A stretch of 17,083 nt of DNA from CAYJPA01 sp964371945 (GCA_964371945.1 CAYJPA010000105.1:1-17083), one strand, 5' to 3'. Numbered from the stretch's first letter, positions 8,213 through 15,552 are shown. The notes: generated by a model not told the origin, from the sequence alone. Program-made: numbers and translations.

Positions 8213-8242
8213 CTGAGCACTTGAGAGGTTTCAGCTGCTCAG
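8213..8242. terminator. Hairpin between convergent genes
   Basis: CTGAGCA (8213-8219) pairs with TGCTCAG (8236-8242) around a 16-base loop, at the meeting point of the M24 gene and the minus-strand secreted-protein gene. There is no clear T tract, so the termination role is only positional. Confidence 0.3.
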
Positions 8243-9474
8243 CCGTTCGTGGGCGCGATCTCGACCGGCAGCTCGGCTGGGCCGCAGGCGCTTTCGAAGC
8301 AGGCAATTTGTTGCGCGAGCAGTGCCAGTGCGGCCGATTCCGCGTTTTCGAGGGAGCCGGCGCCTTCGACGTCGACCGTGATGAGCGTGCTGCCGACGAC
8401 GACAAGGATGCGATAGCTGTCCGCCGAGCCGCTTTCGAATGGGTTCGCGAAGCTGAAGGCAATCACCGCGCTTGTGCCTGGAATCGGTTCGAGTCGTTCT
8501 TTTTGCAGTTCGTCGAATGCCGGCAACAGCGACTGCGCGCTCGAGATCATCGTCAGCGCCGCGCTTTCCGAGCTGAAGTTCGAGATCATCACGGTCACAA
8601 TTGGAAGCGGAAGCTCGCCGGTTGCTTTGGTGTCCAGCGCCACGACCCGGAGGTAACCGCTCACGAAATCGTCGAGCGCGATTTGGGGCGCAGCCGCTCC
8701 GACCGTGTCGATCAATGTCACGTATCCGTCCTGGACTGAGATCGCGTCGTCAAACGACAGTAGCTGACCGACCAACCCTCGATCGATACCCGGCACGTCC
8801 TCGCCGTCGAGCACCGCCCGCGCGCGGGCGGCGACCACGCCGGCGAGCTCCTCGAGCAGTTCCTCATCCGGCGGCGTAGTCGAAATCGTGTCGATGGCGA
8901 CGCCGACGAGCAGGCGGCCGACCCGGAAGGTGGCATCGATCGACGCCCCGGAGGGAGCGTCGGAAGATGCCTCGATTGTGCTCACGGTGACTTCGGAGGG
9001 CTCTTCGCCGAAGTCGTAACCGGGCTTATCGACAATGTGAACGCCGGTTTGGGCGAAGAGACTCTCGTCTTCCAGGAGCTCGAATCCCGCGCTGGCGGCC
9101 CCATCGCTGCCGAATTCCTCGGCGTACGAGCGGATGCGACTCTCTCCGTCCGCGGATCGGTACTCGCTTTGGTAGTACCAGCGCATATCGAGCGCGTCGA
9201 CTAATGCGTCCGGGATTGGACCGTCTTTGAGCGTCGAGGTGATCACCTCGGCGTTCGTGTACGCCTCGGCGTTGAGCGCGAAACCGGTGGGCATGTCGTC
9301 GCTGGTCAGAACGATCGCGGCGAGATCGACGCGGTCGACATCCACGCCCTCTGGCACCCCGAGACGGGCATTCGGATTTGGCTGGCGGCTGTCGTCCTGA
9401 GCCAGAACACCGGTGTCGGGGATGAAGAAGAGCGCGCTCAACAACAACGCGAGGATGACTCGTTGAACGCGCAT
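8239..9474 (-). CDS. Secreted protein of unknown function
   Basis: A 411-residue exported protein that I do not recognise. The signal peptide MRVQRVILALLLSALFFIPD continues to a likely cleavage site after VLA (A25). There is no lipobox Cys, and only two Cys late in the chain (CFESAC, about 393-398), possibly a disulfide. The mature part is acidic and looks like two similar-sized alpha/beta halves: the first begins LTSDDMPTGFALNAEAYTN (about 56-75), a style seen in exported proteins of high-GC bacteria; the second about 240-400. No catalytic motif is visible. AGGAGG sits six bases before the ATG, which settles the start. It is divergent from the GGT-family gene, separated by 145 bases that must hold both promoters. 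Confidence 0.8.
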   Translation of the reverse strand: MRVQRVILALLLSALFFIPDTGVLAQDDSRQPNPNARLGVPEGVDVDRVDLAAIVLTSDDMPTGFALNAEAYTNAEVITSTLKDGPIPDALVDALDMRWYYQSEYRSADGESRIRSYAEEFGSDGAASAGFELLEDESLFAQTGVHIVDKPGYDFGEEPSEVTVSTIEASSDAPSGASIDATFRVGRLLVGVAIDTISTTPPDEELLEELAGVVAARARAVLDGEDVPGIDRGLVGQLLSFDDAISVQDGYVTLIDTVGAAAPQIALDDFVSGYLRVVALDTKATGELPLPIVTVMISNFSSESAALTMISSAQSLLPAFDELQKERLEPIPGTSAVIAFSFANPFESGSADSYRILVVVGSTLITVDVEGAGSLENAESAALALLAQQIACFESACGPAELPVEIAPTNG

Positions 9475-9619
9475 GAGAATCCTCCTGACCTCGCCGTTCG
9501 CCGGGCGAATGGTGGTTGGTACGATGCTACATCATCCAATACGCGCCGGGGCCGCAAAGGGATGCCACGGTGCTACCCTAATGCAATTGTGTCCTGGCGA
9601 ATCTGAAGAGGAGTACCAC

Positions 9620-11209
9620 GTGCAGCGAACCGGACGTCCTACCACGCTTGCCTTCAACGGAATGATCGCGACCCCGCACTCGCTCGCGAGCGCGGCCGGT
9701 CTCGAGGTGCTGAGGGAGGGAGGCAGCGCGATCGATGCCGTGATCGCGGCGAATGCGGTGCTCACGGTCGTCTATCCGGACCAAACCTCGATCGGCGGCG
9801 ACTGCTTTCTCCTTTATTTCGATGCCAAGGCTTCGAAACTGCACGCATTGAACGGCTCGGGCCGGACTCCGAAAGCGGCCAGCAGAGAGGCACTGCGGGC
9901 GGCCGGATACAACTCGATGCCGGCGCGCGGAATTCACGCGGTGACCGTACCGGGCACGATCGACGCCTGGTCGACCGCACACGAGCGGTTTGGGCGGCTC
10001 GAGTTTTCCCTTTTGCTTCAGCCGGCAATCGGTTACGCGCGCGACGGATTTCCGGTAACGCCCAATCTGAACGAAAACATGGTCCATACCGCCTCATCGG
10101 GTAGCTGGACGAGCGATCTGGAACCGATCTACTTCCCCGGCGGAAACGTGCCGAAGGCGGGTTCCCGGTTGCGGCTGCCGCAGCTCGCCGATTCGCTCGA
10201 GAAGATCGCCAAGCATGGGCGGGACGTTTTCTACAGCGGCGAGATCGCGGAGGCGATCCTGAAGGCGTCGAAACGGAACGGCGGCGCATTCACCGCTGAT
10301 GATCTGGCGTCGCACCATGCGGAATGGGTGACACCCGTGACCTCGGGTTATCGGGGTGTGACGGTCGCCGAGTTCCCGCCGAACTCGCAGGGCTTGACGG
10401 CGCTGATTGAGCTCAATCTCGCCGAGCGGGCCGAGCCGGCGAAATGGGGCACGGCTGAGCATTTGCATCCGCTGATTGAGGCGAAGAAGCTGGCGTTTGC
10501 CGTGCGCGACCGTTATGTCAGCGATCCCGCGTTCGTGCCGATCGAGACCGATCGACTCACGTCCAAGGAGCTCTCGCGCGAGATCTGGGCCGTCTACGAT
10601 CCAGCGCGCGCCGGGACCGGTCAGCTTTCGGTGGCGGGCGATACGGTCTACCTCTGCGCGGTCGATGCCGCCGGCAATGCCGCCTCGATGATCCAGAGCA
10701 TCTACCTCAATTTCGGCTCGGGGGTGGTCGCGGACGGCGCCGGGATCGTGCTGCAGTGTCGCGGCGCGTACTTCTCGCTCGACGACGATCACGTCAACCG
10801 GTTGGAGGGCGGCAAGCGCACGGTTCACACGTTGATGCCGGGCATGTTGCTCAAAGACGGAAAGCTGCTCGGACCGATCGGCACGCAAGGCGGGGACGCG
10901 CAGGCGCAGGTGCATTTGCAGTTGATCTCGAACCTGGTCGACCACGGCATGGACCCGCAGGAAGCGATCGAAGCGCCGCGCTGGGTTGCTGGCGGCGGCC
11001 ACGGTTCGGATCCGCGACTGGTCGGTCTGGAGGGCCGGTTCTCGGCCGAGACGTTCGCTGGATTGGAGCGCAAGGGGCACGTCGTCCAACGAACCGACGA
11101 CTGGAATGTTCATTTCGGGCACGCCCAGATGATTTTGCGCGACGAGGAGTCGGGGTTGCTAAAGGGCGGCGCCGATCCGCGGGCCGACGGGGTAGCGATT
11201 GGGATATAG
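9620..11209 (+). CDS. Gamma-glutamyltransferase-family Ntn hydrolase
   Basis: A 529-residue member of the GGT family, made as a precursor that cuts itself to free a catalytic Thr. N-terminal block: ATPHSLASAAGLEVLREGGS, then AIDAVIAANAVLTVVYP and GGDCFLLYFDA. The substrate-site segment is GSGRTPKAAS. The probable self-cleavage residue is T342 in GDTVYLCAVDAAGN, followed by SIYLNFGSGVV. Classical GGTs have Thr-Thr-His here and a Ser-Ser-Met oxyanion loop; this protein has Thr-Val-Tyr, and HTLMPGM at the loop. It may therefore be a paralogue such as an oxamate-amidohydrolase-like or cephalosporin-acylase-like enzyme rather than a glutathione enzyme. GTG 9620 is chosen because AGAGGAG lies six bases before it; the open frame extends further upstream without a ribosome site. 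No signal peptide is visible from this start. Confidence 0.88.
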   Translation: MQRTGRPTTLAFNGMIATPHSLASAAGLEVLREGGSAIDAVIAANAVLTVVYPDQTSIGGDCFLLYFDAKASKLHALNGSGRTPKAASREALRAAGYNSMPARGIHAVTVPGTIDAWSTAHERFGRLEFSLLLQPAIGYARDGFPVTPNLNENMVHTASSGSWTSDLEPIYFPGGNVPKAGSRLRLPQLADSLEKIAKHGRDVFYSGEIAEAILKASKRNGGAFTADDLASHHAEWVTPVTSGYRGVTVAEFPPNSQGLTALIELNLAERAEPAKWGTAEHLHPLIEAKKLAFAVRDRYVSDPAFVPIETDRLTSKELSREIWAVYDPARAGTGQLSVAGDTVYLCAVDAAGNAASMIQSIYLNFGSGVVADGAGIVLQCRGAYFSLDDDHVNRLEGGKRTVHTLMPGMLLKDGKLLGPIGTQGGDAQAQVHLQLISNLVDHGMDPQEAIEAPRWVAGGGHGSDPRLVGLEGRFSAETFAGLERKGHVVQRTDDWNVHFGHAQMILRDEESGLLKGGADPRADGVAIGI

Positions 11210-11218
11210 CTATCTTCG

Positions 11219-11247
11219 AACCTTCGGGACTAAGCGACCCCGAGGTT
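11219..11247 (+). terminator. Hairpin just after the GGT-family gene
   Basis: AACCT-CGGG (one bulged T) at 11219-11228 pairs with CCCGAGGTT (11239-11247), ten bases past the stop codon. The stem is strong, but no T run follows. Confidence 0.4.
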
Positions 11248-11345
11248 AAGGCGTCGATTTCGATCCCCAGGTTGAAATCAGAGAGCGCGGGCCATACCCC
11301 GGGTTGATGGAAGTTGCAAAAAATGAGATCGGTTTGCCGTTTCTC

Positions 11346-11393
11346 CGCCCGGCAATAAATTGACCGGGCTACACCGACGAATCCCTTCCAGGG
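11346..11393 (+). repeat. REP-like element, copy A
   Basis: The hairpin GCCCGG (11347-11352)/CCGGGC (11364-11369) has a loop containing ATAAAT. It is followed by a conserved tail beginning CTAC and ending in CCCTTCCAGGG (11383-11393). Positions 11346-11372 are an exact inverted copy of 16975-17001 beside the RAYT gene. Same hairpin-plus-tail plan as copy C. Probable substrate or product of that transposase. Confidence 0.8.
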
Positions 11394-11490
11394 ATGAGAA
11401 CGAGTGCGCGGCTACCGAGTTAGTTCGCCAACCTCCGCATACTCAGCGGCCGGGCCTCGCCCAACGGGGCACCTGGTCGATCCGAAGCTA

Positions 11491-11613
11491 AGAGCACCTA
11501 TCAAAACCTCACTGAGCGGCCACACCCGGGACTCGAAGTCCCGTGCTCAGTGACGGAAGTCCCGGAGGGACTGAGCAGGACGGAAGCGTGAACGTGGTTC
11601 TGATAGGGGCCCT
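11491..11613. repeat. Large nested foldback element
   Basis: CCTATCAAAACC (11497-11508) pairs with GGTTCTGATAGG (11596-11607) with one mismatch, and the pairing extends outward imperfectly to 11491/11613. Inside are a 9-bp stem, TCACTGAGC (11509-11517)/GCTCAGTGA (11545-11553), the hairpin GGGACT (11528-11533)/AGTCCC (11537-11542), and the hairpin AGTCCC (11558-11563)/GGGACT (11567-11572). No coding signal. Could be a mobile palindromic element (MITE or REP doublet) or a structured RNA. Confidence 0.7.
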
Positions 11614-12140
11614 AAGGACGGAGGCTGATGGTACTCGCGGGCGGTGCCAGCGGGGGTCTATTGACCAATTTTCGCCGTCGATGTCACTTTTCGGGCCGAA
11701 AAACGTGTCTGTTAAGGGTGAAGGGTTTCGATGTGAGGCCCGGCGCGATTGGAGGGCGGAATGACGAAGGCGGTCGAAAATGAGCGACTAGCCGTTAGCC
11801 GCTAACCGCTTGGAGTTTGACGATGACGCGGTGAGGGGGTGGTGAGCGGTGTCCGTCGATGTCACACAAACGCACACTTTTGAGCTTCAAGCTGCAGGCT
11901 CCAAGCTACGAAGGGCAAGGGGGTTCCAATGTCACACAAACGCACAGTTAATCACAGTTTTGAGCTTCGCGGGCCCGCGGCGGCAGGCTCCAAGCTGCAA
12001 GCTACGAGGGCTGAAGGGGCGGTTCGGATGTCACACAAACGCACAGTTAATCACAGTTATGGGGTTCGGCGCGATTGGAGGATGGAATGACGAAGGCGGT
12101 CGAGGAGGCTCACACAAACGCACAATTAATCACAGTTTTG
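11614..12140. repeat. Irregular repeat array before the HTH gene
   Basis: The core CACACAAACGCACA appears four times, at about 11863, 11933, 12032 and 12111. Three copies continue as rTTAATCACAGTT; the first lacks about ten of these bases. Between them lie partly repeated segments (CAGGCTCCAAGCT; GCTACGA-GGGC). A second direct repeat, CGGCGCGATTGGAGG through ATGACGAAGGCGGTCGA, occurs at 11741-11777 and 12067-12103. The last core copy lies within the HTH coding sequence (its residues 9-17). A precursor CGTCGATGTCAC also occurs near 11679 and 11855. Unequal units and no unique spacers argue against CRISPR. Confidence 0.75.
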
Positions 12141-12479
12141 AGGCCCGAGCAGCATAAGGCGCTGGAGTTGGTGCTGCGGGGGCTCAGCGATTACGAGGTC
12201 GCCAAGGAGTTAAAGCTGCGAAGAGAAACTATTTGCCGATGGCGTAATCAGGATGCGACATTTCGAGCCTTGTTGCAGAAAAAGAGGGCCGAGATGCTGG
12301 ACTTGAGCGCGGCGCAGTTGCAGGGGATGGCAGGGGAGGCGACGCGGGTCGTGATGCGGGCGATCCATTCGACGAGTACTGACAACGATCCGCGAGCGAA
12401 CCAGTTGACTAGTTCAACTGATTTCGATTCATGGGATGAGGGTCAATTTCAGCTTGAACAACTTCATGGTCAGAGTTGA
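12087..12479 (+). CDS. HTH protein resembling phage terminase small-subunit/phBC6A51 type, 3' end probably replaced
   Basis: A 130-residue reading frame. Residues 18-54 form a helix-turn-helix: LRPEQHKALELVLRGLSDY, then EVAKELKLRRETICRWR. An amphipathic region follows (FRALLQKKRAEMLDLSAAQL to ATRVVMRAIHST, about 59-95). This pattern is common in small DNA-binding proteins related to terminase small subunits and transposon HTH proteins. ATG 12087 has GGAGGA four bases upstream; TTG 12075 is the alternative. The last 25 residues, after about DPRANQ (nt 12405), change character (TSSTDFDSWDEGQFQLEQ) and overlap the TIR gene on the other strand. I infer that the original C-terminus was lost at an insertion junction. 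The start region is duplicated at 11741-11777. Confidence 0.6.
   Translation: MTKAVEEAHTNAQLITVLRPEQHKALELVLRGLSDYEVAKELKLRRETICRWRNQDATFRALLQKKRAEMLDLSAAQLQGMAGEATRVVMRAIHSTSTDNDPRANQLTSSTDFDSWDEGQFQLEQLHGQS
12402..12420. repeat. Palindrome at the HTH/TIR junction
   Basis: CAGTTGA (12402-12408) and TCAACTG (12414-12420) flank CTAGT. It covers the TIR stop codon (minus strand) and the point where the HTH protein changes character. It may be a terminator-like hairpin or a trace of the junction. Confidence 0.5.
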
Positions 12480-14052
12480 GGATGCTCCCATCTTCAGACA
12501 TCCATGGTCCAGCGCGTTCGCCTGTAAACACGGTGCTCAGCTCCGCGACGAAAGGAACGGTAGACTCTTCACCTGTTAGGGCACTCGTCGAAGTCACTTC
12601 GACTCGGTACGCGTCCGTTATCTCACGGAGAAACCACTGCAGTGCTAACTCATCCGCATGATCGTAGAAGAGCTCCACCTCCTGGCCGGGCTTGAGTAGT
12701 GGAAGCGACGTCGAAAATGGCCCTGAAGACGAGATTTCGACATAGCTTGAGGAAATAAGTGGATCGATGAATTGAACCCTAACGTTCAGCAGGCTTGATG
12801 TCCCGTAGTTACCGATCACAAAGTAGACTCCATCTCTGGAGTTCCCGCGATCGTGGTCCAATCTTCTGCGGAACGAAACGAATGCACCGCTCCACTTCTG
12901 TTGCGGGCCTTCGGGCTCATCGGGGTTTGCGTGCTCGGATGACCCATCTTCAGATCGGCGCAGCTGACCCGATGCAGGTTCATCTTCAGTGACTCGTGAA
13001 TCCGATGACATCCAAGGTCTCCCCAAATCGATCGCTGTTTGGAAATCACCTGCTGTCATCCAATCGTTCCCGTCAAACTGGACTGAGCATCCAATAGTCT
13101 TTAGACGTTTCGCAAGGTCACCCCTTGGTTCGGGACTATCTGTCGTGAACCTAACGGCATGACGTCCGGCAATATCGCTGAAGCTCCTCGTTTCACCAAT
13201 CTCAACAAGTATCGTTCGCTCCGGCCGTAATCCGAGGGACATACCCGCCTCGAAGATCACATTCATGCGAGGCTGGACCAAGAATGTCTCACCTTCATCA
13301 CCAGATGCAAAATGCTTTCGCAAGCGAGATTCCTCGTCTCCAGTGAGGAGTACCACGACCGCCTGCGCTCTCTGCAAACCTGCCTCCAAGATTTCCCCAA
13401 TGTACGGAGATCCCTTTTTGGTCAGACTTATTGCCTCCTCCCATTCTATCGGAGAGAGTCCAAAAGCTCGCAGAAGAGTGAACATTGCGTCGCGAGCAGA
13501 ATGATTCCGTCCGTGTACTACGAAAACTGCTGCGGGGTCCGCTTCAATCTTCGATATCTCGTGGTCACTTGGCTTGGCGTCCATTGCCTCTGGCTGTGAG
13601 GAATTCGGAAACCTCGCGGCGGTACGTCGAGGGGATCGAGTTGTCTCGAAACCAGTTGCATTCCAATCAGCTTCACGGGTGACTTTCATTCCAGGAAACG
13701 GAGCTGGCTCCGTCGAAACTGAAACAGCCTTCTCTGTTATCCCTCCGGTGCCGCATAACTCGCTAGATTGAATAGCAATTTGTTCCAAGGATTTTGACGC
13801 CGCAGTGATGGACCAATGTATCCATTCGGACCGATCAGTTTGGTAGGCATTGTCCAGTAACTTTTTGACGACGGTGTTCCCGGAGCTCGCAAGTACAGCA
13901 ATTCGCTCGATCGAACGTACGTCGAAATCTTCGAATCTGATGGAAACGATCCTACGAATCAGTGAAGCGAGGTACGCTGGAAGCTCATGAGGCCCCTCAA
14001 TAAGGCTCCCTAGGCTCTCGATTTCCTCGATCACTTGCTCAACTGTGGCCAA
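12409..14052 (-). CDS. TIR-like domain protein (PF10137/CAP12-type), candidate defence effector
   Basis: A 547-residue protein in three parts. Residues 1-100 are helical (MATVEQVIEEIESLGSLIEG; RSIERIAVLASSGNTVVKKL) and unrecognised; a low-complexity linker follows. Residues 175-322 form a TIR-like domain of the predicted nucleotide-binding type: AAVFVVHGRNHSARDAMFTL, then SPIEWEEAISLTKKGSPYIG, AVVVLLTGDEE, and PRMNVIFEAGMSLGL. E268 in VIFEAG matches the NADase glutamate of bacterial TIR-STING/CAP12 domains by motif. Residues 385-510 are beta-rich (GVYFVIGNYGTSSLLNVRVQ; KPGQEVELFYDH), perhaps a ligand-sensing beta-sandwich. Family knowledge: such domains degrade NAD+ on phage infection when triggered. 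No cyclase, STING or ThsA partner is nearby. Start TTG 14052 is preceded by GAGG at seven bases. Cytoplasmic; G+C lower than the left-hand genes. Confidence 0.85.
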   Translation of the reverse strand: MATVEQVIEEIESLGSLIEGPHELPAYLASLIRRIVSIRFEDFDVRSIERIAVLASSGNTVVKKLLDNAYQTDRSEWIHWSITAASKSLEQIAIQSSELCGTGGITEKAVSVSTEPAPFPGMKVTREADWNATGFETTRSPRRTAARFPNSSQPEAMDAKPSDHEISKIEADPAAVFVVHGRNHSARDAMFTLLRAFGLSPIEWEEAISLTKKGSPYIGEILEAGLQRAQAVVVLLTGDEESRLRKHFASGDEGETFLVQPRMNVIFEAGMSLGLRPERTILVEIGETRSFSDIAGRHAVRFTTDSPEPRGDLAKRLKTIGCSVQFDGNDWMTAGDFQTAIDLGRPWMSSDSRVTEDEPASGQLRRSEDGSSEHANPDEPEGPQQKWSGAFVSFRRRLDHDRGNSRDGVYFVIGNYGTSSLLNVRVQFIDPLISSSYVEISSSGPFSTSLPLLKPGQEVELFYDHADELALQWFLREITDAYRVEVTSTSALTGEESTVPFVAELSTVFTGERAGPWMSEDGSILNSDHEVVQAEIDPHPMNRNQLN

Positions 14053-14369
14053 TGATTCGCCTCGATCGAAAGAGAAGAGAATACCGTGCTAGTCCGCCGG
14101 CCCGGTGTATGACTAGGGTAGTCTCTAGCCTTCCCGATACCTCACCGAAGTTCCTCACGCACCCCATGCGACTAGCTGAATCTTCGCCCAATGGTCCATC
14201 GTAAGGCGGCAATCTGAATGAGAACGCGCTGCTGTGAACTCTATCCATTCGTCATCAATGATTCTGCTGCACAGATTGCCGAATTCAGTCAACGACTGGT
14301 CGGACAGCAAGTTTCGCACTTTCGCGAGGAAATCGACGATAACGGTGTTATCAGTGAATCAGGTCGCGA
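14053..14369 (-). other. Region between the TIR and nuclease-like genes
   Basis: About 317 bases with no confident gene. It contains the short minus-strand frame listed at 14155-14319. I find no good promoter hexamer pair for the TIR gene here. Confidence 0.5.
14155..14319 (-). CDS. Possible small or remnant ORF
   Basis: A minus-strand frame open from 14358 to the TGA at 14155-14157, with a possible GTG start at 14319 (54 residues). The translation looks protein-like: VIVDFLAKVRNLLSDQSL, then EFGNLCSRIIDDEWIEF and MDHWAKIQLVAWGA. No ribosome-binding site is seen. It may be a tiny gene between the nuclease-like and TIR genes, or the 3' remnant of a lost gene. No family recognised. Confidence 0.3.
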   Translation of the reverse strand: MRNLLSDQSLTEFGNLCSRIIDDEWIEFTAARSHSDCRLTMDHWAKIQLVAWGA

Positions 14370-15206
14370 TTAGCCACCACTGCAGGCTTCCCAGATTCCT
14401 CGACGATATTTGATCGCAAGTCGCTGAGCGGTACGGAGGGCATCCCGATACATTGCACCGGGAGGGGGATTTTCTTTTGCGTCGGCGATGCCGGTCCCTG
14501 GTCGGTCTGTTGCGACAACCGCATGGCCCTCCGAAACCAGCACCTCTGAAACCAGTCGGTACATGGGACCAACTTTGACCCATATCTGACGGTCAAGTTG
14601 ATCCCGCGCATAGAAACCCGCCTCATCTATTTGCAGCCAAATCTTCGTGCCAGGGCTCAGAAGCTGTCGAAGTCGTTCAGTAGCAGCTGCGGCGCCGCAC
14701 TGACCCGGCACTTCTCCGGTCTCATAGTTGCTGTAGATTTGGTACTCGGGGGTGGCGATCCCCATGATCACGTAGAATTTTGATGGATTCTCCTCCGTCT
14801 GGATCGCTTCGGCGTACTGAACCTCCTTGACCGTTGCTTCCTCTAGGTCGCCCACTGGCAGCGCTTCCAGCCCGTTTTTCGATGAGTCTGAGCTGATTCG
14901 ATACTCCTCATTTCCGGGAGAGTCAGTTTCGGGGACGTCGTTCGTGGCGTCGCATGCCACGCCATTCCCGGCTTCCTGATCTCCAAAGCCAAAGCCCTCG
15001 GGTACGGGCCAACCCGAGTCGATGCCGTATGGATCTCCAGGTAGGGCGTCGAAGACCTCTTGGGCCTCGGCTTGGGAGTCGAAATCCAAGCAGGTGATGT
15101 CAGCAACAGCGCGATCGACCAGCGGCCACGTGCTCGCCAACATTGACATTGCGGCCACCCAAGCGAGAATACGTCCGATTCGTCGATTCCTAAGCGAATG
15201 ATCCAT
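14370..15206 (-). CDS. Secreted Excalibur-like/SNase-fold protein, probably non-catalytic
   Basis: A 278-residue exported protein. Signal peptide: basic start, hydrophobic ILAWVAAMSMLASTW, likely cleavage after AVA (A35). Residues 37-90 resemble an Excalibur calcium-binding motif: CLDFDSQAEAQEVFDALPGD, ending GNGVACD, with C39 and C85 as a pair. Residues 125-275 match the staphylococcal-nuclease fold: MGIATPE, LLSPGTKIWLQIDE, LDRQIWVKVG, VSEVLVSEGHAVV, and YRDALRTAQRLA before GIW. Against nuclease, Asp40 of the xDTPE motif is Ala (A151) and Arg35 is Val (V146), while Glu43 (E154) and Arg87 (R206) remain. Cleavage activity is therefore doubtful; it may bind nucleic acid or another ligand. ATG 15206 is preferred to GTG 15221, though neither has a well-spaced ribosome site. 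The stop is about 320 bases before the TIR gene. Confidence 0.75.
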   Translation of the reverse strand: MDHSLRNRRIGRILAWVAAMSMLASTWPLVDRAVADITCLDFDSQAEAQEVFDALPGDPYGIDSGWPVPEGFGFGDQEAGNGVACDATNDVPETDSPGNEEYRISSDSSKNGLEALPVGDLEEATVKEVQYAEAIQTEENPSKFYVIMGIATPEYQIYSNYETGEVPGQCGAAAATERLRQLLSPGTKIWLQIDEAGFYARDQLDRQIWVKVGPMYRLVSEVLVSEGHAVVATDRPGTGIADAKENPPPGAMYRDALRTAQRLAIKYRRGIWEACSGG

Positions 15207-15221
15207 TCGATACTGTCTCAC

Positions 15222-15552
15222 TTCCTATGTAATTGGTGCGGATGCTCCACCATCGATCCGAGAATATTCTCATTATCTACTAAACAGCGTCACTCGCACG
15301 TGGATAGTTCGAAGATGACTCATCGGATGCCACAATTGGGCGAATCGGGAAGCTGCTCGCTGACGAGGTTCCAAGTGCTCTCCCGGATCAAACACTGAAA
15401 AGGGTGGAAGTACCACAGTTGCTTATCTCCGCTCCCATCCGTTGTTTGATCGCAAGGAACGAAGGTCATAGACTCTCGAAGCATTTGAAGCGAACGACGA
15501 ACAGCCGCTGGGTGCGAAACGATCGGCAAGGCGGCCGAATGGAGTGAGTTCT
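15222..15552. other. Intergenic region before the HAD gene
   Basis: About 330 bases. It contains the perfect palindrome GAGAATATTCTC (15260-15271), about 40 bases before the nuclease-like gene's GTG, where an operator could sit, and the doubtful ORF at 15320-15484. No promoter stands out on the plus strand for the HAD gene. Confidence 0.5.
15320..15484 (-). CDS. Doubtful small ORF
   Basis: A 54-residue frame from ATG 15484 (MLRESMTFVPCDQTTDGSGD; then KQLWYFHPFQCLIREST). Composition is plausible for protein, but there is no ribosome site and no family is recognised. Could be a remnant. Confidence 0.2.
   Translation of the reverse strand: MLRESMTFVPCDQTTDGSGDKQLWYFHPFQCLIRESTWNLVSEQLPDSPNCGIR

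Noticed and set aside
6672..8462. 596-codon minus-strand open frame opposite the aquaporin and M24 genes
   Set aside because: Arg/His-rich shadow of two genes whose own motifs are complete; no ribosome site or family motif.
10094..11122. Long minus-strand frame opposite the GGT-family gene
   Set aside because: Shadow with no recognisable domain.
11862..12140. CRISPR array
   Set aside because: Only four copies, unequal and partly repeated intervals, the last copy coding, and no cas genes.
11849..12157. 102-codon plus-strand frame through the repeat array
   Set aside because: It simply translates the repeats (SHKRTINHS-like) and overlaps the HTH gene in another frame.
14039..14248. 69-residue minus-strand frame before the TIR gene
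   Set aside because: No ribosome site, overlaps the TIR start, and another frame here looks more protein-like.
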